Below are positions 26,761 through 35,823 of a DNA stretch of 64,000 nucleotides, piece by piece. Source of the stretch: Arsukibacterium tuosuense (lineage in GTDB: Bacteria > Pseudomonadota > Gammaproteobacteria > Enterobacterales > Alteromonadaceae); NCBI RefSeq assembly GCF_900215315.1, contig NZ_OBEB01000001.1, forward strand, positions 186,001-250,000, read 5' to 3'. Below the pieces are notes generated by a model. It worked only from the letters and a program-made list of their open reading frames with translations, was not told the DNA's origin and searched no databases. Every line of letters starts with the position of its first letter. Position 1 is the stretch's first letter. The position numbers and the translations under genes were made by a program.

Positions 26761-26793
26761 AAAAAGCGGTGACCTGGTCGCCGCTTTTTTTTT
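26761..26793 (+). terminator. Rho-independent terminator of etfD
   Basis: The stem GCGGTGAC with GTCGCCGC (one G-T pair), extended by A/T pairs, ends in nine T. Confidence 0.85.
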
Positions 26794-26827
26794 GTCTGAA
26801 TTGTATTACGCTTAAATCCCGACTACG

Positions 26828-26871
26828 TTTAAATCTGCGTAATTTAAACCTGTGAGTTTAAACCTGCGTAG
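26828..26871 (+). repeat. Three short direct repeats upstream of the tubulin-like gene
   Basis: Three units of 14-15 bases follow each other: TTTAAATCTGCGTAA, TTTAAACCTGTGAG and TTTAAACCTGCGTAG. A more diverged unit may precede them from 26811. They end 44 bases before the tubulin-like start, so they could be an operator array or chance low-complexity sequence. Confidence 0.55.
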
Positions 26872-26915
26872 TTTTGCTTTGGACTGGCTTTCAGGTATTA
26901 ACCGGGGTGAGCGTG

Positions 26916-29105
26916 ATGACCAATAAAATTATAAATAAACAATCGAATGCAGTTACCACTGTCAGCAGCAAATCAAAGTTGACGGAGCAACCGGACGACA
27001 CGCAGAGTGACTCCGCTGTGGCCTTCGCCAGTGAAGGCTATCTTTACTTCACTGAACGTGATTTAAACCGCATTCTGGCTAATCTGGACGCGCTGCGCAG
27101 TAGTGTTTTTCCGCAAGTTCAGACAGATAACGAACTGGAAAACCGTAAACAACAACATTTCCCCTCGGTGTGTCTGATTGGGCTCGGTCGCTGCGGCTCT
27201 AATATCGCGCTGGACGTTGCCTCGCTGGTGTACAGCGCCAGAAACTTTTACTTAAATGAGTTTAACAATGAAGAGAAGCAAAGTCGCGAACAGGAATACC
27301 GGCCTATGCGCTGGATTAAACGCAGTTTACACCTGACACCGGACAATAGTTTAAAACCGGTTTTTTTAATTGAGCCCTTAGTGATGCTGGGTGATCTGGA
27401 TAAAGATATTGAAGGCCGGATCCGTTTTTCACATAAAGGTGAAAAAAGCGGGTTTTTACATGATTATACTAAAATGAAAATAATGGACTTATCGGAAGTC
27501 CATGCCGGCGGCGCCGGTAACGCTCCTATTCTGGGTCAATACTTAGCGAAGATTATCTTAAATAAGGATACTCAGCGTTTTTCTAATGCTGAGTGGAAGT
27601 TTATTCATTCTTACCTTATCGATTCTTGTGGTATCAAAGCGAATCAGTCGCGGCTGTACTTTTATATTTTCAGTGCCGGTGGCGGCACCGGCTCGGGTAT
27701 GGCCTCAGAGTTTGGCCTGGCCCAGCAGTATGCGTATATGAGTAAAACCTTTGACACTCGTCCTGTTACAGAAAATGAGGAAAACCGCGGCCATTCCTTT
27801 GTTTTTGAACCTATATTTACCAGCGGCATTTGTATTTTGCCTAATATTTCCGACCATGGTGTTGAAATGTCAGAGGCTTTGCATATTAATGCCGGCCGGC
27901 TGCTGTGCAAATATCTGGCAGAGGAATGGGATTTTTCTTATAACTTTGATAATGAAGACAGTAGCGAGTCCAGCGTGATGCACCGCATTCGCCCATGGAA
28001 CGCTATGATGCTTATTTCCAATGATATTATGCGTTACGCTGAAGAGACAGACGATGGCGATATTCAACATATCGACGTTAACGCCATGGAAAAATACGCC
28101 AATCAATATATCTCACAGCAAATATTTAATATTCTGACGGCGCAGGCGGTCACTACCGACTACGATGAAAATTATTTCCGCCGCGCGGGTATTGATATTG
28201 GCGAAACCATCCGGCTCGATGCCAATGACTTATTTATGAGCCTGGCTGGCCCGGTTGCGGTAGCATATGCTGAATCAGTTATTCCGGCTAACCAGCGGGA
28301 TAGCACTGAAAAAAGCAAAGCTTCTGATAAAAATGGTTTGAATATCGACGACTTATTTTTCCGTTCAATCGATTTACCGCACTTTAATAAAGTGACTCAG
28401 GCCATTGAAGGGATCAGTTTATTACCAATAGAGTCAGGCCGTTACCGCCAAACGCTGGCCAGCTATGTTAAAAATGGCTACAACGCCGCCGAATTAAATG
28501 ATCTGCATTTTTTCAAAAACTGTTCATCAGTGGTGTCCATTGTGTCACTACCAAAAGACTACAAGCTGTCTTATATGGATCTGAACCGCTTAAAGTCGCA
28601 TTTAAATAACTTATTTCCGAACACCACGTTAAAGCGCTACGCGCTAGTTATCGGGGCTTCAGCTAATATTTCACTGACTACGTTAATTGTAAAAAGCCCT
28701 TGTTTAAGCGATGACTTTCTAACCTTGATCGTGGCTTTTATAAAACGTTGCTTTGCCAAAGACAGTTATCGTTTTGACGAAAAGCTGGACCAGGCGATGC
28801 TCGATTTTATCCGCAGTGACGAGTTTGATGAGCAGAAAGTCGATGCCATGCTGAATGAATTTGAAAATCCGGCGAAGATTCTCGACACCAACTGGTACGC
28901 GATTAAACCAATGTACGAGAAAAAATACCGCGAACTTATTCATAATAAAGATAAATTTATTTCCATAAATGATATTCGGCTAAGTCGTGACAGTGTTAAA
29001 AAAGCTATTAAATATCTGCGAGAAATTTATCGGCATAAAATCAGTAAAACCAAGGTTATTTCCCTTAACAATCCTGCCGGTAAAAAATCAGCTTCAGCTG
29101 ATTAA
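26916..29105 (+). CDS. Tubulin/FtsZ-superfamily GTPase-like protein
   Basis: A 729-residue cytoplasmic protein with the hallmarks of a tubulin/FtsZ-type nucleotide-binding domain. These are GLGRCGSN (89-96) as the first glycine loop, HAGGAGN (196-202) as the second, and SAGGGTGSG (253-261), which is the tubulin signature loop. The first 80 residues are polar and probably disordered. Residues from about 430 to the end are not recognisable to me; they end in a basic helical stretch. It is about twice the size of FtsZ and is not the cell-division FtsZ; it fits the poorly studied Tubulin_2-like/FtsZ-like families. The ATG at 26916 has GGGGTGA upstream. It is monocistronic, between two terminators. 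Confidence 0.83.
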   Translation: MTNKIINKQSNAVTTVSSKSKLTEQPDDTQSDSAVAFASEGYLYFTERDLNRILANLDALRSSVFPQVQTDNELENRKQQHFPSVCLIGLGRCGSNIALDVASLVYSARNFYLNEFNNEEKQSREQEYRPMRWIKRSLHLTPDNSLKPVFLIEPLVMLGDLDKDIEGRIRFSHKGEKSGFLHDYTKMKIMDLSEVHAGGAGNAPILGQYLAKIILNKDTQRFSNAEWKFIHSYLIDSCGIKANQSRLYFYIFSAGGGTGSGMASEFGLAQQYAYMSKTFDTRPVTENEENRGHSFVFEPIFTSGICILPNISDHGVEMSEALHINAGRLLCKYLAEEWDFSYNFDNEDSSESSVMHRIRPWNAMMLISNDIMRYAEETDDGDIQHIDVNAMEKYANQYISQQIFNILTAQAVTTDYDENYFRRAGIDIGETIRLDANDLFMSLAGPVAVAYAESVIPANQRDSTEKSKASDKNGLNIDDLFFRSIDLPHFNKVTQAIEGISLLPIESGRYRQTLASYVKNGYNAAELNDLHFFKNCSSVVSIVSLPKDYKLSYMDLNRLKSHLNNLFPNTTLKRYALVIGASANISLTTLIVKSPCLSDDFLTLIVAFIKRCFAKDSYRFDEKLDQAMLDFIRSDEFDEQKVDAMLNEFENPAKILDTNWYAIKPMYEKKYRELIHNKDKFISINDIRLSRDSVKKAIKYLREIYRHKISKTKVISLNNPAGKKSASAD

Positions 29106-29131
29106 GGCTAATACTTGCTGAGTGCTTTGCA

Positions 29132-29159
29132 AGCCCCTAAACTAGGGGCTGTTTTTTTT
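29132..29159 (+). terminator. Rho-independent terminator of the tubulin-like gene
   Basis: The stem AGCCCCTA with TAGGGGCT and a 3-base loop is followed by G and eight T. Confidence 0.88.
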
Positions 29160-29173
29160 GACTCAAGAATCCG

Positions 29174-29935
29174 ATGACAGAACCTACCCAATATCGTTTA
29201 AATAAGTTTATCAGTGACACCGGTTATTGCTCCCGCCGCCAGGCAGACAAATATATTGAACAAGGTTTAGTTACTGTAAACGGCCAGGTTGCACCAGTTG
29301 GTTTGAAAGTATCTGCCAGCGATGAAGTAAGGGTTGAAGGCAAGCCACTAAAGGAGAAACCAGCCCGGATTTATCTGGCGTACCATAAACCTGTCGGTAT
29401 TACCTGCACCACAGAGCGGCATATTAAAGGTAATATTGTTGACGCTATCAGTTATCCGGAGCGGATATTTCCGATTGGCCGGCTGGATAAACCGTCAGAG
29501 GGCCTGATATTCCTGACCAATGACGGCGATATCGTTAACAAGGTACTGCGCGCTGGCAACGCCCATGAAAAAGAGTACTCGGTCACCGTCAATAAGCCGA
29601 TAACCGCTAATTTTATCAATAAAATGGCCAGCGGCGTGCCTATTCTCGATACTGTTACCCTGCCCTGCAGCGTCAGCCAGATATCTAAAAATACCTTTAA
29701 AATTATCTTAACCCAGGGTCTTAACCGGCAAATCCGACGGATGGCCGAGTATTTAGGCTACGAAGTCGTTAAGCTGAAACGGACCCGGATTATGCATGTT
29801 CGCCTGGCCGAACTGCGGTCCGGCCAGTGGCGATTGTTAGACAAGTACGAGCTGGCACAGATGGATCAGTTACTGCAGCACTCAAGCAAAACAGCAAATG
29901 ACTGCAATGACAATGTGCAGGACGACGAGGAGTAA
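29174..29935 (+). CDS. rluF: 23S rRNA pseudouridine synthase RluF
   Basis: Isomerises U2604 of 23S rRNA to pseudouridine. The 253 residues contain an N-terminal S4 RNA-binding domain (YRLNKFISDTGYCSRRQADKYIEQG) and the RsuA/RluB-type catalytic domain. The catalytic Asp lies in GRLDKPSEGLIFLTNDGD, and the C-terminal signature is LNRQIRRMAEYLGYEVVKLKR. These match RluF better than RluB or RluE. A Gln/Asn/Asp-rich tail of about 25 residues extends past the domain. It starts 15 bases after a terminator and precedes the transporter gene by 8 bases. Confidence 0.9.
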   Translation: MTEPTQYRLNKFISDTGYCSRRQADKYIEQGLVTVNGQVAPVGLKVSASDEVRVEGKPLKEKPARIYLAYHKPVGITCTTERHIKGNIVDAISYPERIFPIGRLDKPSEGLIFLTNDGDIVNKVLRAGNAHEKEYSVTVNKPITANFINKMASGVPILDTVTLPCSVSQISKNTFKIILTQGLNRQIRRMAEYLGYEVVKLKRTRIMHVRLAELRSGQWRLLDKYELAQMDQLLQHSSKTANDCNDNVQDDEE

Positions 29936-29943
29936 CAACAACC

Positions 29944-31374
29944 ATGAACCGGTTTAGCTCAGGTTATTTGCTACCACTGCTTGCCGGACCGGCGGTTTTT
30001 ATTCTGGTACTGTTAAATGAGCCAATGTTTAGCGGTATATCGGACGCAGCCTGGTTACTTAGTGGCTTAACAGCATGGATGGCAATATGGTGGATAACCG
30101 AAAGCGTGCCTATTCCGGCGACTTCACTGTTACCCATTGTTGTGGTGCCGTTACTTAACCTCGATTCAGTCGCCAATGTCACTGCCCCCTATGCTGACCC
30201 ACTAATATTTCTGTTCCTCGGTGGCTTTATGTTATCTATTGCCATGGAGCGCTGGAACCTGCATAAACGCATAGCGTTGTTAACCATGCTGATGGTGGGT
30301 AGCAAGCCCAGCCAGCAAATTGCCGGCATGATGCTGGTCACCGCCTTTTTATCTATGTGGATGTCTAATACGGCGACCGCTGTGATGATGTTGCCTATTG
30401 CCTTGTCCATTATCGGTATGCAGGACAATATCAGCGAAAAGTTTGCCAAAGCCATGCTGTTATCGATTGCCTACGCGGCCAGCATAGGCGGTGTTGCCAC
30501 GTTAATTGGCACACCACCGAATGCGTTGCTGGCAGGATATTTACGCAATCAGTATCAATTAGATGTGGGTTTTGCTGAATGGATGCTGTTGGGCTTACCC
30601 GTCGCTGTCGTTATGTTGTTCGCAGCCTGGTACTGGCTTACGCAGTGTCATTTTCGATTCAGCCACAATGAAGTCCAGGTCAGTCGCCAATTGTATCTGG
30701 ATAAACTCCATGCGCTTGGGCCAATGCAGCGGGCTGAAAAAATAGTGTTAGCAGTGTTTTTGCTGGCAGCCAGCTTATGGGTGCTGAGGCCATGGCTTGC
30801 CAATCTTACCGGCCTGCCACTAAACGATACGTTGACGGCAATTTTCTGTGCCAGCCTGTTGTTTGTTATCCCGGTAAGCATTAGAACTGGCCAGCGGGTA
30901 CTGGTTTGGGAAGACTGTGCCAAATTACCCTGGGGTATTTTAATTTTATTCGGCGGCGGTTTAACCCTTGCTGCACAAATTCAGCAGTCCGGTCTGGCAG
31001 ATTTTATCGCTAGCCAGGTTAGCACACTCGGCGCTATCAATTTGATACTATTGATAGTACTGGTTACCACCATTATTATCTTTTTAACTGAAGTCACCAG
31101 TAACACTGCCACCGCTGCCGCTTTCCTGCCTCTATTAGGACCCGTTGCAGTATCGTTAAATACCAGCGCTTCAATGCTGGTAATTCCAGCGGCTATTGCA
31201 GCCAGCTGCGCCTTTATGATGCCGGTCGCCACGCCTCCTAATGCTATTGTTTTTGGTTCAGGCAAGCTGAAAATTGCGGATATGGCTAAAGCCGGTTTTG
31301 TGTTAAACCTGCTGGCAATTATCGTGATCACCAGTGCAGTCTGGTTTATCAGCCCTTACCTCTTTGATTTCTGA
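29944..31374 (+). CDS. DASS-family (SLC13) sodium/anion symporter
   Basis: An inner-membrane transporter of 476 residues with about 11-12 membrane segments. It fits the divalent anion:sodium symporter family, which moves dicarboxylates such as succinate, malate or citrate, or sulfate. The conserved SNTATAVMMLPIA and SNTATAAAFLPLL motifs carry the two Ser-Asn-Thr sodium/substrate sites, and WWITESVPIPATSLLPIV is the N-terminal signature. TPPNAIVFGSGKL near the end is also typical. Substrate cannot be read from the sequence. It is probably co-transcribed with rluF and ends at a bidirectional hairpin. Confidence 0.9.
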   Translation: MNRFSSGYLLPLLAGPAVFILVLLNEPMFSGISDAAWLLSGLTAWMAIWWITESVPIPATSLLPIVVVPLLNLDSVANVTAPYADPLIFLFLGGFMLSIAMERWNLHKRIALLTMLMVGSKPSQQIAGMMLVTAFLSMWMSNTATAVMMLPIALSIIGMQDNISEKFAKAMLLSIAYAASIGGVATLIGTPPNALLAGYLRNQYQLDVGFAEWMLLGLPVAVVMLFAAWYWLTQCHFRFSHNEVQVSRQLYLDKLHALGPMQRAEKIVLAVFLLAASLWVLRPWLANLTGLPLNDTLTAIFCASLLFVIPVSIRTGQRVLVWEDCAKLPWGILILFGGGLTLAAQIQQSGLADFIASQVSTLGAINLILLIVLVTTIIIFLTEVTSNTATAAAFLPLLGPVAVSLNTSASMLVIPAAIAASCAFMMPVATPPNAIVFGSGKLKIADMAKAGFVLNLLAIIVITSAVWFISPYLFDF

Positions 31375-31407
31375 ACCGAACTGTCACAGAATAAATCGCA
31401 CAAAGCA

Positions 31408-31433
31408 AAAAAGCAGCCTGAAGGCTGCTTTTT
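31408..31433. terminator. Bidirectional terminator between the DASS gene and the tRNA cluster
   Basis: AAAAAGCAGCC and GGCTGCTTTTT form a stem with a 4-base loop and T-runs on both strands. Confidence 0.9.
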
Positions 31434-31439
31434 CTAATT

Positions 31440-31515
31440 TGGAGCGAGTAACGAGGTTCGAACTCGTGACCTCGACCTTGGCAAGGTCGCGCTCTACCAG
31501 CTGAGCTATACTCGC
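31440..31515 (-). tRNA. tRNA-Gly (anticodon GCC), copy 2
   Basis: A 76-nt cloverleaf with encoded CCA; anticodon GCC sits in CTTGCCAAG. The last gene of a Gly-Cys-Leu-Gly run downstream of pgsA. It is identical to the first tRNA-Gly gene. Confidence 0.96.
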
Positions 31516-31554
31516 GAAAATCTGGTATTACTCAGGTTTTAAGCCTAAAGTAAA

Positions 31555-31641
31555 TGGTGCCCGGGGCCGGACTTGAACCGGCACGCCCTTTCGAGCGAGG
31601 GATTTTAAATCCCTTGTGTCTACCGATTTCACCACCCGGGC
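31555..31641 (-). tRNA. tRNA-Leu (anticodon TAA)
   Basis: An 87-nt class II tRNA with a long variable arm and encoded CCA; anticodon TAA in ATTTAAAAT. Matches the leuZ position of the enterobacterial glyW-cysT-leuZ cluster. Confidence 0.96.
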
Positions 31642-31673
31642 AGACAACTTTTTTACTAATTTGAGCAGTGTTA

Positions 31674-31747
31674 TGGAGGCGGGTCCCGGAGTCGAACCGA
31701 GATGGACGGATTTGCAATCCGCTGCATGGCCATTCTGCCAACCCGCC
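31674..31747 (-). tRNA. tRNA-Cys (anticodon GCA)
   Basis: A 74-nt cloverleaf with encoded CCA; anticodon GCA in ATTGCAAAT. Corresponds to cysT. Confidence 0.96.
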
Positions 31748-31778
31748 AATAAATCAATGCTTCACTCTGATTAAGAGT

Positions 31779-31854
31779 TGGAGCGAGTAACGAGGTTCGA
31801 ACTCGTGACCTCGACCTTGGCAAGGTCGCGCTCTACCAGCTGAGCTATACTCGC
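31779..31854 (-). tRNA. tRNA-Gly (anticodon GCC), copy 1
   Basis: A 76-nt cloverleaf with encoded CCA, the first tRNA downstream of pgsA (glyW position). Same sequence as the copy at 31440-31515. Confidence 0.96.
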
Positions 31855-31985
31855 AATGCTTTGGCCATGTGCCTTAACACGTGACGCATTCTACTGTTTT
31901 AATTAAGCCAGTCAATAACAAATTAGCAGTTTTACAACTGACTGCTTAATTTTTAACTGACTTGCGCTAATTATCGACAGTCAGT

Positions 31986-32543
31986 CTACTGCTGTGATAA
32001 ATCATGCCAGGCAGCCGTTAAATACTGATACATCGACCATAACGTTAACAGGGTAGCAAAATATAACATGGCATAACCTACCGGGGTAAACCAGGCCAGC
32101 AGAGTGAACTGCGGCTGCCAGATCAGGCCAATTAATGCCAGCATCTGGGCAATAGTTTTATACTTACCAAGATTAGACACCGCTACGTTGGCTCTCTTAC
32201 CTATTTCAGCCATCCACTCACGTAATGCAGAAATAGCAATTTCCCGACTGATGATAATAATCGCCGGAATACTGAACCAGAGTGATTGCTCATGAATAGC
32301 CAGAACCACCAGTGCAACGGCTACCATAACTTTGTCGGCTACCGGATCTAAAAAAGCCCCGAACGGCGTAGATTGTTCCAGCTTACGAGCCAGATAACCA
32401 TCCAAAGCGTCGGTTATTGCCGCCAGACAAAATACTAATGCAGCCCAAAAACGATAGTATTCCCAGCCAGAATAAAAACAAAAAATAAAAACAGGAATGA
32501 GCAGCAGCCTGAACATTGTCAACAGATTGGGAATATTCCACAT
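31986..32543 (-). CDS. pgsA: CDP-diacylglycerol-glycerol-3-phosphate 3-phosphatidyltransferase
   Basis: An inner-membrane enzyme of acidic phospholipid synthesis that makes phosphatidylglycerol phosphate from CDP-diacylglycerol and glycerol 3-phosphate. The 185 residues have about four or five membrane segments. The CDP-alcohol phosphotransferase motif is complete: DGYLARKLEQSTPFGAFLD followed by PVADK. The N-terminus MWNIPNLLTMFRLLLIP is typical. It follows uvrC by 32 bases and leads into the tRNA cluster, the same order as uvrY-uvrC-pgsA-glyW in E. coli. Confidence 0.95.
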   Translation of the reverse strand: MWNIPNLLTMFRLLLIPVFIFCFYSGWEYYRFWAALVFCLAAITDALDGYLARKLEQSTPFGAFLDPVADKVMVAVALVVLAIHEQSLWFSIPAIIIISREIAISALREWMAEIGKRANVAVSNLGKYKTIAQMLALIGLIWQPQFTLLAWFTPVGYAMLYFATLLTLWSMYQYLTAAWHDLSQQ

Positions 32544-32575
32544 ATAACGGTTCTCACAAAATCGATGTCGCTATG

Positions 32576-34393
32576 CTACTTGTTATGACAGGCCTGGTAA
32601 ATCTTTTCTGCTTGCGAGCGGGAAATACCTGGTACAGAACTCAGCTCTGTCACTGAAGCCTTTAGCACTCCCTGTAATCCACCCAGATACTGCAGCAAAG
32701 CCTGACGTCGTTTCTCACCAATGCCGGATATATTTTCCAGCGGGCTTTTAGTCATACTTTTGCCCCGCTTGCTACGATGGCCGGTAATAGCAAAACGGTG
32801 TGCTTCATCCCGGATTTGCTGAATCAAATGCAGCGCCGGACTGTCGCCGGGCAAGTGCAGCTGTCTGCCACTGTCACCTATGATCAGCGTTTCCAAGCCG
32901 GGCTTACGACTCACTCCTTTCGCAATCCCTATTAATAATGGCATTTTCTGATGAGTCCAGCCCTCAAACTGAGCAAGGGCTATGTTCAGTTGCCCCTGGC
33001 CGCCATCAATAAAAATAATATCAGGGATCTTAGTATCGTCAGTTAACCGGCTGTAACGTTTATCCAAAGCAAATTGCATTGCCGCATAGTCATCACCGCC
33101 GGTAATGCCGGTCACATTATAGCGACGATACTCCTGCTTATAGGGGCCTTCTCCATCGAATACCACACAGGAGGCAACGGTGGCCTGCCCCATAGTATGG
33201 CTGATATCGAAACACTCCATTCGTCTGATATCGTCACTCAGTCCCAACAGTAATTGTAGCGCAGAGTAGCGCAACTGCATTTTCTGACCCGATGACTGTC
33301 GGCTATCACACGCAAGCTCAGCATTTTTCTGTGCCAGACTAAGATACTGCGACTTTTCACCGCGCTTTGCGGCAATAATTCTAATTTTTCGTCCGGCGGC
33401 TTCACTAACCGCTTCTGCCAATGACTCCGCATCTTCCAGACTAAGCGGCACAATGATCTCGGGGGGTATTTGCTGGCCGCCACCGCCACTGAGATAAAAC
33501 TGGAGTAAAAAAGCACTAAGCACTTCTTCTGGTTCAGTATTAGCCGGTACTTTTGGATAATATGACTTTGAGCCAAGTATCTTTTGCTGGCGAACAAACA
33601 AAACATGCACAACAGCGACCTGCCCCGACTTGGCAAAGCCAATAATATCCAGCTCAGCATGTTCACCGCTAACATACTGTTGTTCCTGCACCTTGCGTAA
33701 TGCTGTTATCTGGTCGCGAAAACTGGCAGCTTGCTCAAAAGCAAGCTGCTCACTGGCCACATTCATTTTCTGCACCAGTTGCTCAACCACTTGCTGGTTT
33801 TTGCCACTGAGAAATAAGCTGGCCAGCTGAACTTGTTCTGCATACTCTTCATCAGATATTTTGCCGACACAAGGCGCCGAGCACAGTTTTAACTGATACT
33901 GCAGACAAGGACGAGTGCGCGCCCGGTAAAAACCATCTTCGCACTGGCGAATTGGAAAAATTTTTTGCAAGGTTTTCAGGCTTTGCCAGACAGCCCCGGC
34001 ATTAGGGTAAGGCCCGAAATACTGGCCGCTATGTTTTCGCGGGCCCCGGTGTGAACTGATCCGAGGATGTTTATGTCCGGAGATAAAGATATAAGGATAG
34101 GATTTGTCGTCCCGTAGCAACACATTGTACTTGGGCATGAACTGCTTGATCAGGTTGTTTTCCAGGATCAGCGCTTCAGTTTCACTATGGGTGGCGGTAA
34201 TTTCTATACTGGCAATTTGCGCAACAAGGGCGCGGGTTTTAACACTGTCTACCTGTTGTCGGAAGTAACTACTCAAACGCTTCTTTAAGTCTTTGGCTTT
34301 GCCGACGTAAATCACCTGTTCAGCCTGGTTGAACATCCTGTAGACGCCGGGCTGAGCAGGTACTGAAGCTAAAAAAGACTTAGGGTCAAACAT
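32576..34393 (-). CDS. uvrC: Excinuclease ABC subunit C
   Basis: The nuclease that makes both incisions in nucleotide excision repair. The 605 residues contain the N-terminal GIY-YIG domain ([20 protein letters not shown]), a Cys-containing stretch in the 150s ([17 protein letters not shown]), a UVR motif, the RNase H-like domain ([12 protein letters not shown]) and C-terminal helix-hairpin-helix repeats ([17 protein letters not shown]). The ATG at 34393 is chosen because it gives the conserved start [14 protein letters not shown] at 34423 lies inside uvrY. The start overlaps the uvrY region closely, as in E. coli. Confidence 0.95.
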   Translation of the reverse strand: MFDPKSFLASVPAQPGVYRMFNQAEQVIYVGKAKDLKKRLSSYFRQQVDSVKTRALVAQIASIEITATHSETEALILENNLIKQFMPKYNVLLRDDKSYPYIFISGHKHPRISSHRGPRKHSGQYFGPYPNAGAVWQSLKTLQKIFPIRQCEDGFYRARTRPCLQYQLKLCSAPCVGKISDEEYAEQVQLASLFLSGKNQQVVEQLVQKMNVASEQLAFEQAASFRDQITALRKVQEQQYVSGEHAELDIIGFAKSGQVAVVHVLFVRQQKILGSKSYYPKVPANTEPEEVLSAFLLQFYLSGGGGQQIPPEIIVPLSLEDAESLAEAVSEAAGRKIRIIAAKRGEKSQYLSLAQKNAELACDSRQSSGQKMQLRYSALQLLLGLSDDIRRMECFDISHTMGQATVASCVVFDGEGPYKQEYRRYNVTGITGGDDYAAMQFALDKRYSRLTDDTKIPDIIFIDGGQGQLNIALAQFEGWTHQKMPLLIGIAKGVSRKPGLETLIIGDSGRQLHLPGDSPALHLIQQIRDEAHRFAITGHRSKRGKSMTKSPLENISGIGEKRRQALLQYLGGLQGVLKASVTELSSVPGISRSQAEKIYQACHNK

Positions 34394-34397
34394 CAAA

Positions 34398-35048
34398 TCA
34401 GGACGATACCTTGGCAATATCAATCATGCCATGTCGTAAAGCCAAATGGGTTAATTCAACATCACCGTTGATAGCAAGCTTTTCAAACATCCGGTAGCGA
34501 TAAGAGTTAACAGTCTTGGCACTGACACTTAGCTGTTCAGCAATATCATTGACCTTCTGGCCACGGGTTATCATCAGCATAATCTGCAATTCACGGTCTG
34601 ACAGGCCTTCAAACGGGTTTTCGCTATGATTATTTACTTTAGCCAACGCCATTTTTTGCGCAACTTCATCTGAGATGTGTCGCACACCGCTGTATACCTT
34701 GCGGATCGCGGATACCATTTCCTTGGGCGCTGAATTTTTTGAAATAAAACCTGCCGCACCCAACTGCATAACCTTGGTTGGCACCGGCTCTTCACAGGAT
34801 ACTGACAACGCCAGTACTTTTATATCAGGACAATAATGTAAAATTCGCTTAGTGGCCGTCATGCCGCCCATGCCAGGCATATTCATATCCATCAGCACCA
34901 CATCGGGTTCATTCTGACGACAAAATTGCAGAGCTTCTTCACCGGATCCAGCTTCGCCTATCACCTTGATACCGCGCTCATCCATTAGTATGCGACTGAT
35001 CCCAGTTCGTACAAGCTCATGGTCATCAACTAACAGCACGTTAATCAA
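34398..35048 (-). CDS. uvrY: UvrY/GacA-type response regulator
   Basis: The response regulator of the BarA-UvrY (GacS-GacA) system, which activates CsrB/CsrC-type small RNAs. The 216 residues have a receiver domain with the phosphorylated Asp in [11 protein letters not shown] (about residue 54) and a C-terminal LuxR-type helix-turn-helix with [15 protein letters not shown] and [19 protein letters not shown]. The N-terminus [14 protein letters not shown] is close to that of E. coli UvrY. It heads the uvrY-uvrC-pgsA unit. The cognate kinase is not in the window. Confidence 0.94.
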   Translation of the reverse strand: MINVLLVDDHELVRTGISRILMDERGIKVIGEAGSGEEALQFCRQNEPDVVLMDMNMPGMGGMTATKRILHYCPDIKVLALSVSCEEPVPTKVMQLGAAGFISKNSAPKEMVSAIRKVYSGVRHISDEVAQKMALAKVNNHSENPFEGLSDRELQIMLMITRGQKVNDIAEQLSVSAKTVNSYRYRMFEKLAINGDVELTHLALRHGMIDIAKVSS

Positions 35049-35279
35049 CTTGGCTTCTCCGTCTCACTGGTTATTATTTTTATGCAGCTAGCATAGTAGA
35101 GCCTGAGCTTTTCTGCTAACTGGTTCGACACCAATATTATTGATCTTGGCTTTTTCAAAGGTTAGTGTGCCAGAAAGGTAAAAATTAGGAAACAATATTC
35201 CATAACTATTTAACCTGATACAGAAGAAGTTAATATCTTATGGTGAGCAGACAGGAAGATGAAATGCCTGAAATTAAAG

Positions 35280-35370
35280 TGGCGGAGGGAGAGAGATTCG
35301 AACTCTCGGTGGGCTATTAACCCACGCCGGTTTTCAAGACCGGTGCATTAAACCGCTCTGCCATCCCTCC
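35280..35370 (-). tRNA. tRNA-Ser (anticodon TGA), copy 2
   Basis: A 91-nt class II tRNA with long variable arm and encoded CCA; anticodon TGA in TCTTGAAAA. Identical over its full length to the copy at 35572-35662. Confidence 0.95.
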
Positions 35371-35518
35371 GCGCTGTGGGTCGAATATTAAGAATTCCCC
35401 CCGGCTTTGTAAAGCGCTTTTTACCAGGTTTTACCTGTTTGGCTATAAATCCGCCAGTAAAGTGTGATTTTTTATACTTTACCTGGCATAGCCATGCTTT
35501 TATGAACCTTTAAAATAC

Positions 35519-35540
35519 AAAAACCACCTAACGGTGGTTT
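35519..35540 (-). terminator. Terminator between the two tRNA-Ser genes
   Basis: The stem AAACCACC with GGTGGTTT and a 4-base loop is followed by TTTTT on the minus strand. It lies just downstream of the first-transcribed tRNA-Ser. Confidence 0.75.
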
Positions 35541-35571
35541 GCGTATAACTTAACAATAATAGCTAAGAAAG

Positions 35572-35662
35572 TGGCGGAGGGAGAGAGATTCGAACTCTCG
35601 GTGGGCTATTAACCCACGCCGGTTTTCAAGACCGGTGCATTAAACCGCTCTGCCATCCCTCC
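35572..35662 (-). tRNA. tRNA-Ser (anticodon TGA), copy 1
   Basis: A 91-nt class II tRNA with encoded CCA, same sequence as the copy 292 bases away. The flanks of the two copies also share a few bases on the 3' side (AAGTGG). Confidence 0.95.
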
Positions 35663-35823
35663 AGCGCTGCGTATACTAATCAGTTTGGCTGAGAAAAGAA
35701 AGCCAAAAGTTAAAAAAATTCAGCCAATGCTGATTTTTATCTGATAACTACTGGAGCTACGGGAACTTAGTCAGTATGATAACTGCCAAAGAGACATAAT
35801 ATTCAGCTAACAGGAGACTGCAT

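Noticed and set aside
26828..26871. Repeats read as a CRISPR array
   Set aside because: Units are 15 bases, abut without spacers, and no cas genes are present.
26916..29105. The tubulin-like gene as the cell-division FtsZ
   Set aside because: It is twice as long, is not near ftsA or mur genes, and lacks the FtsZ C-terminal peptide pattern.
31528..31749. Two overlapping open frames of about 70 codons on the minus strand across the tRNA-Cys and tRNA-Leu genes
   Set aside because: They are chance translations of tRNA sequence, a common false gene call.
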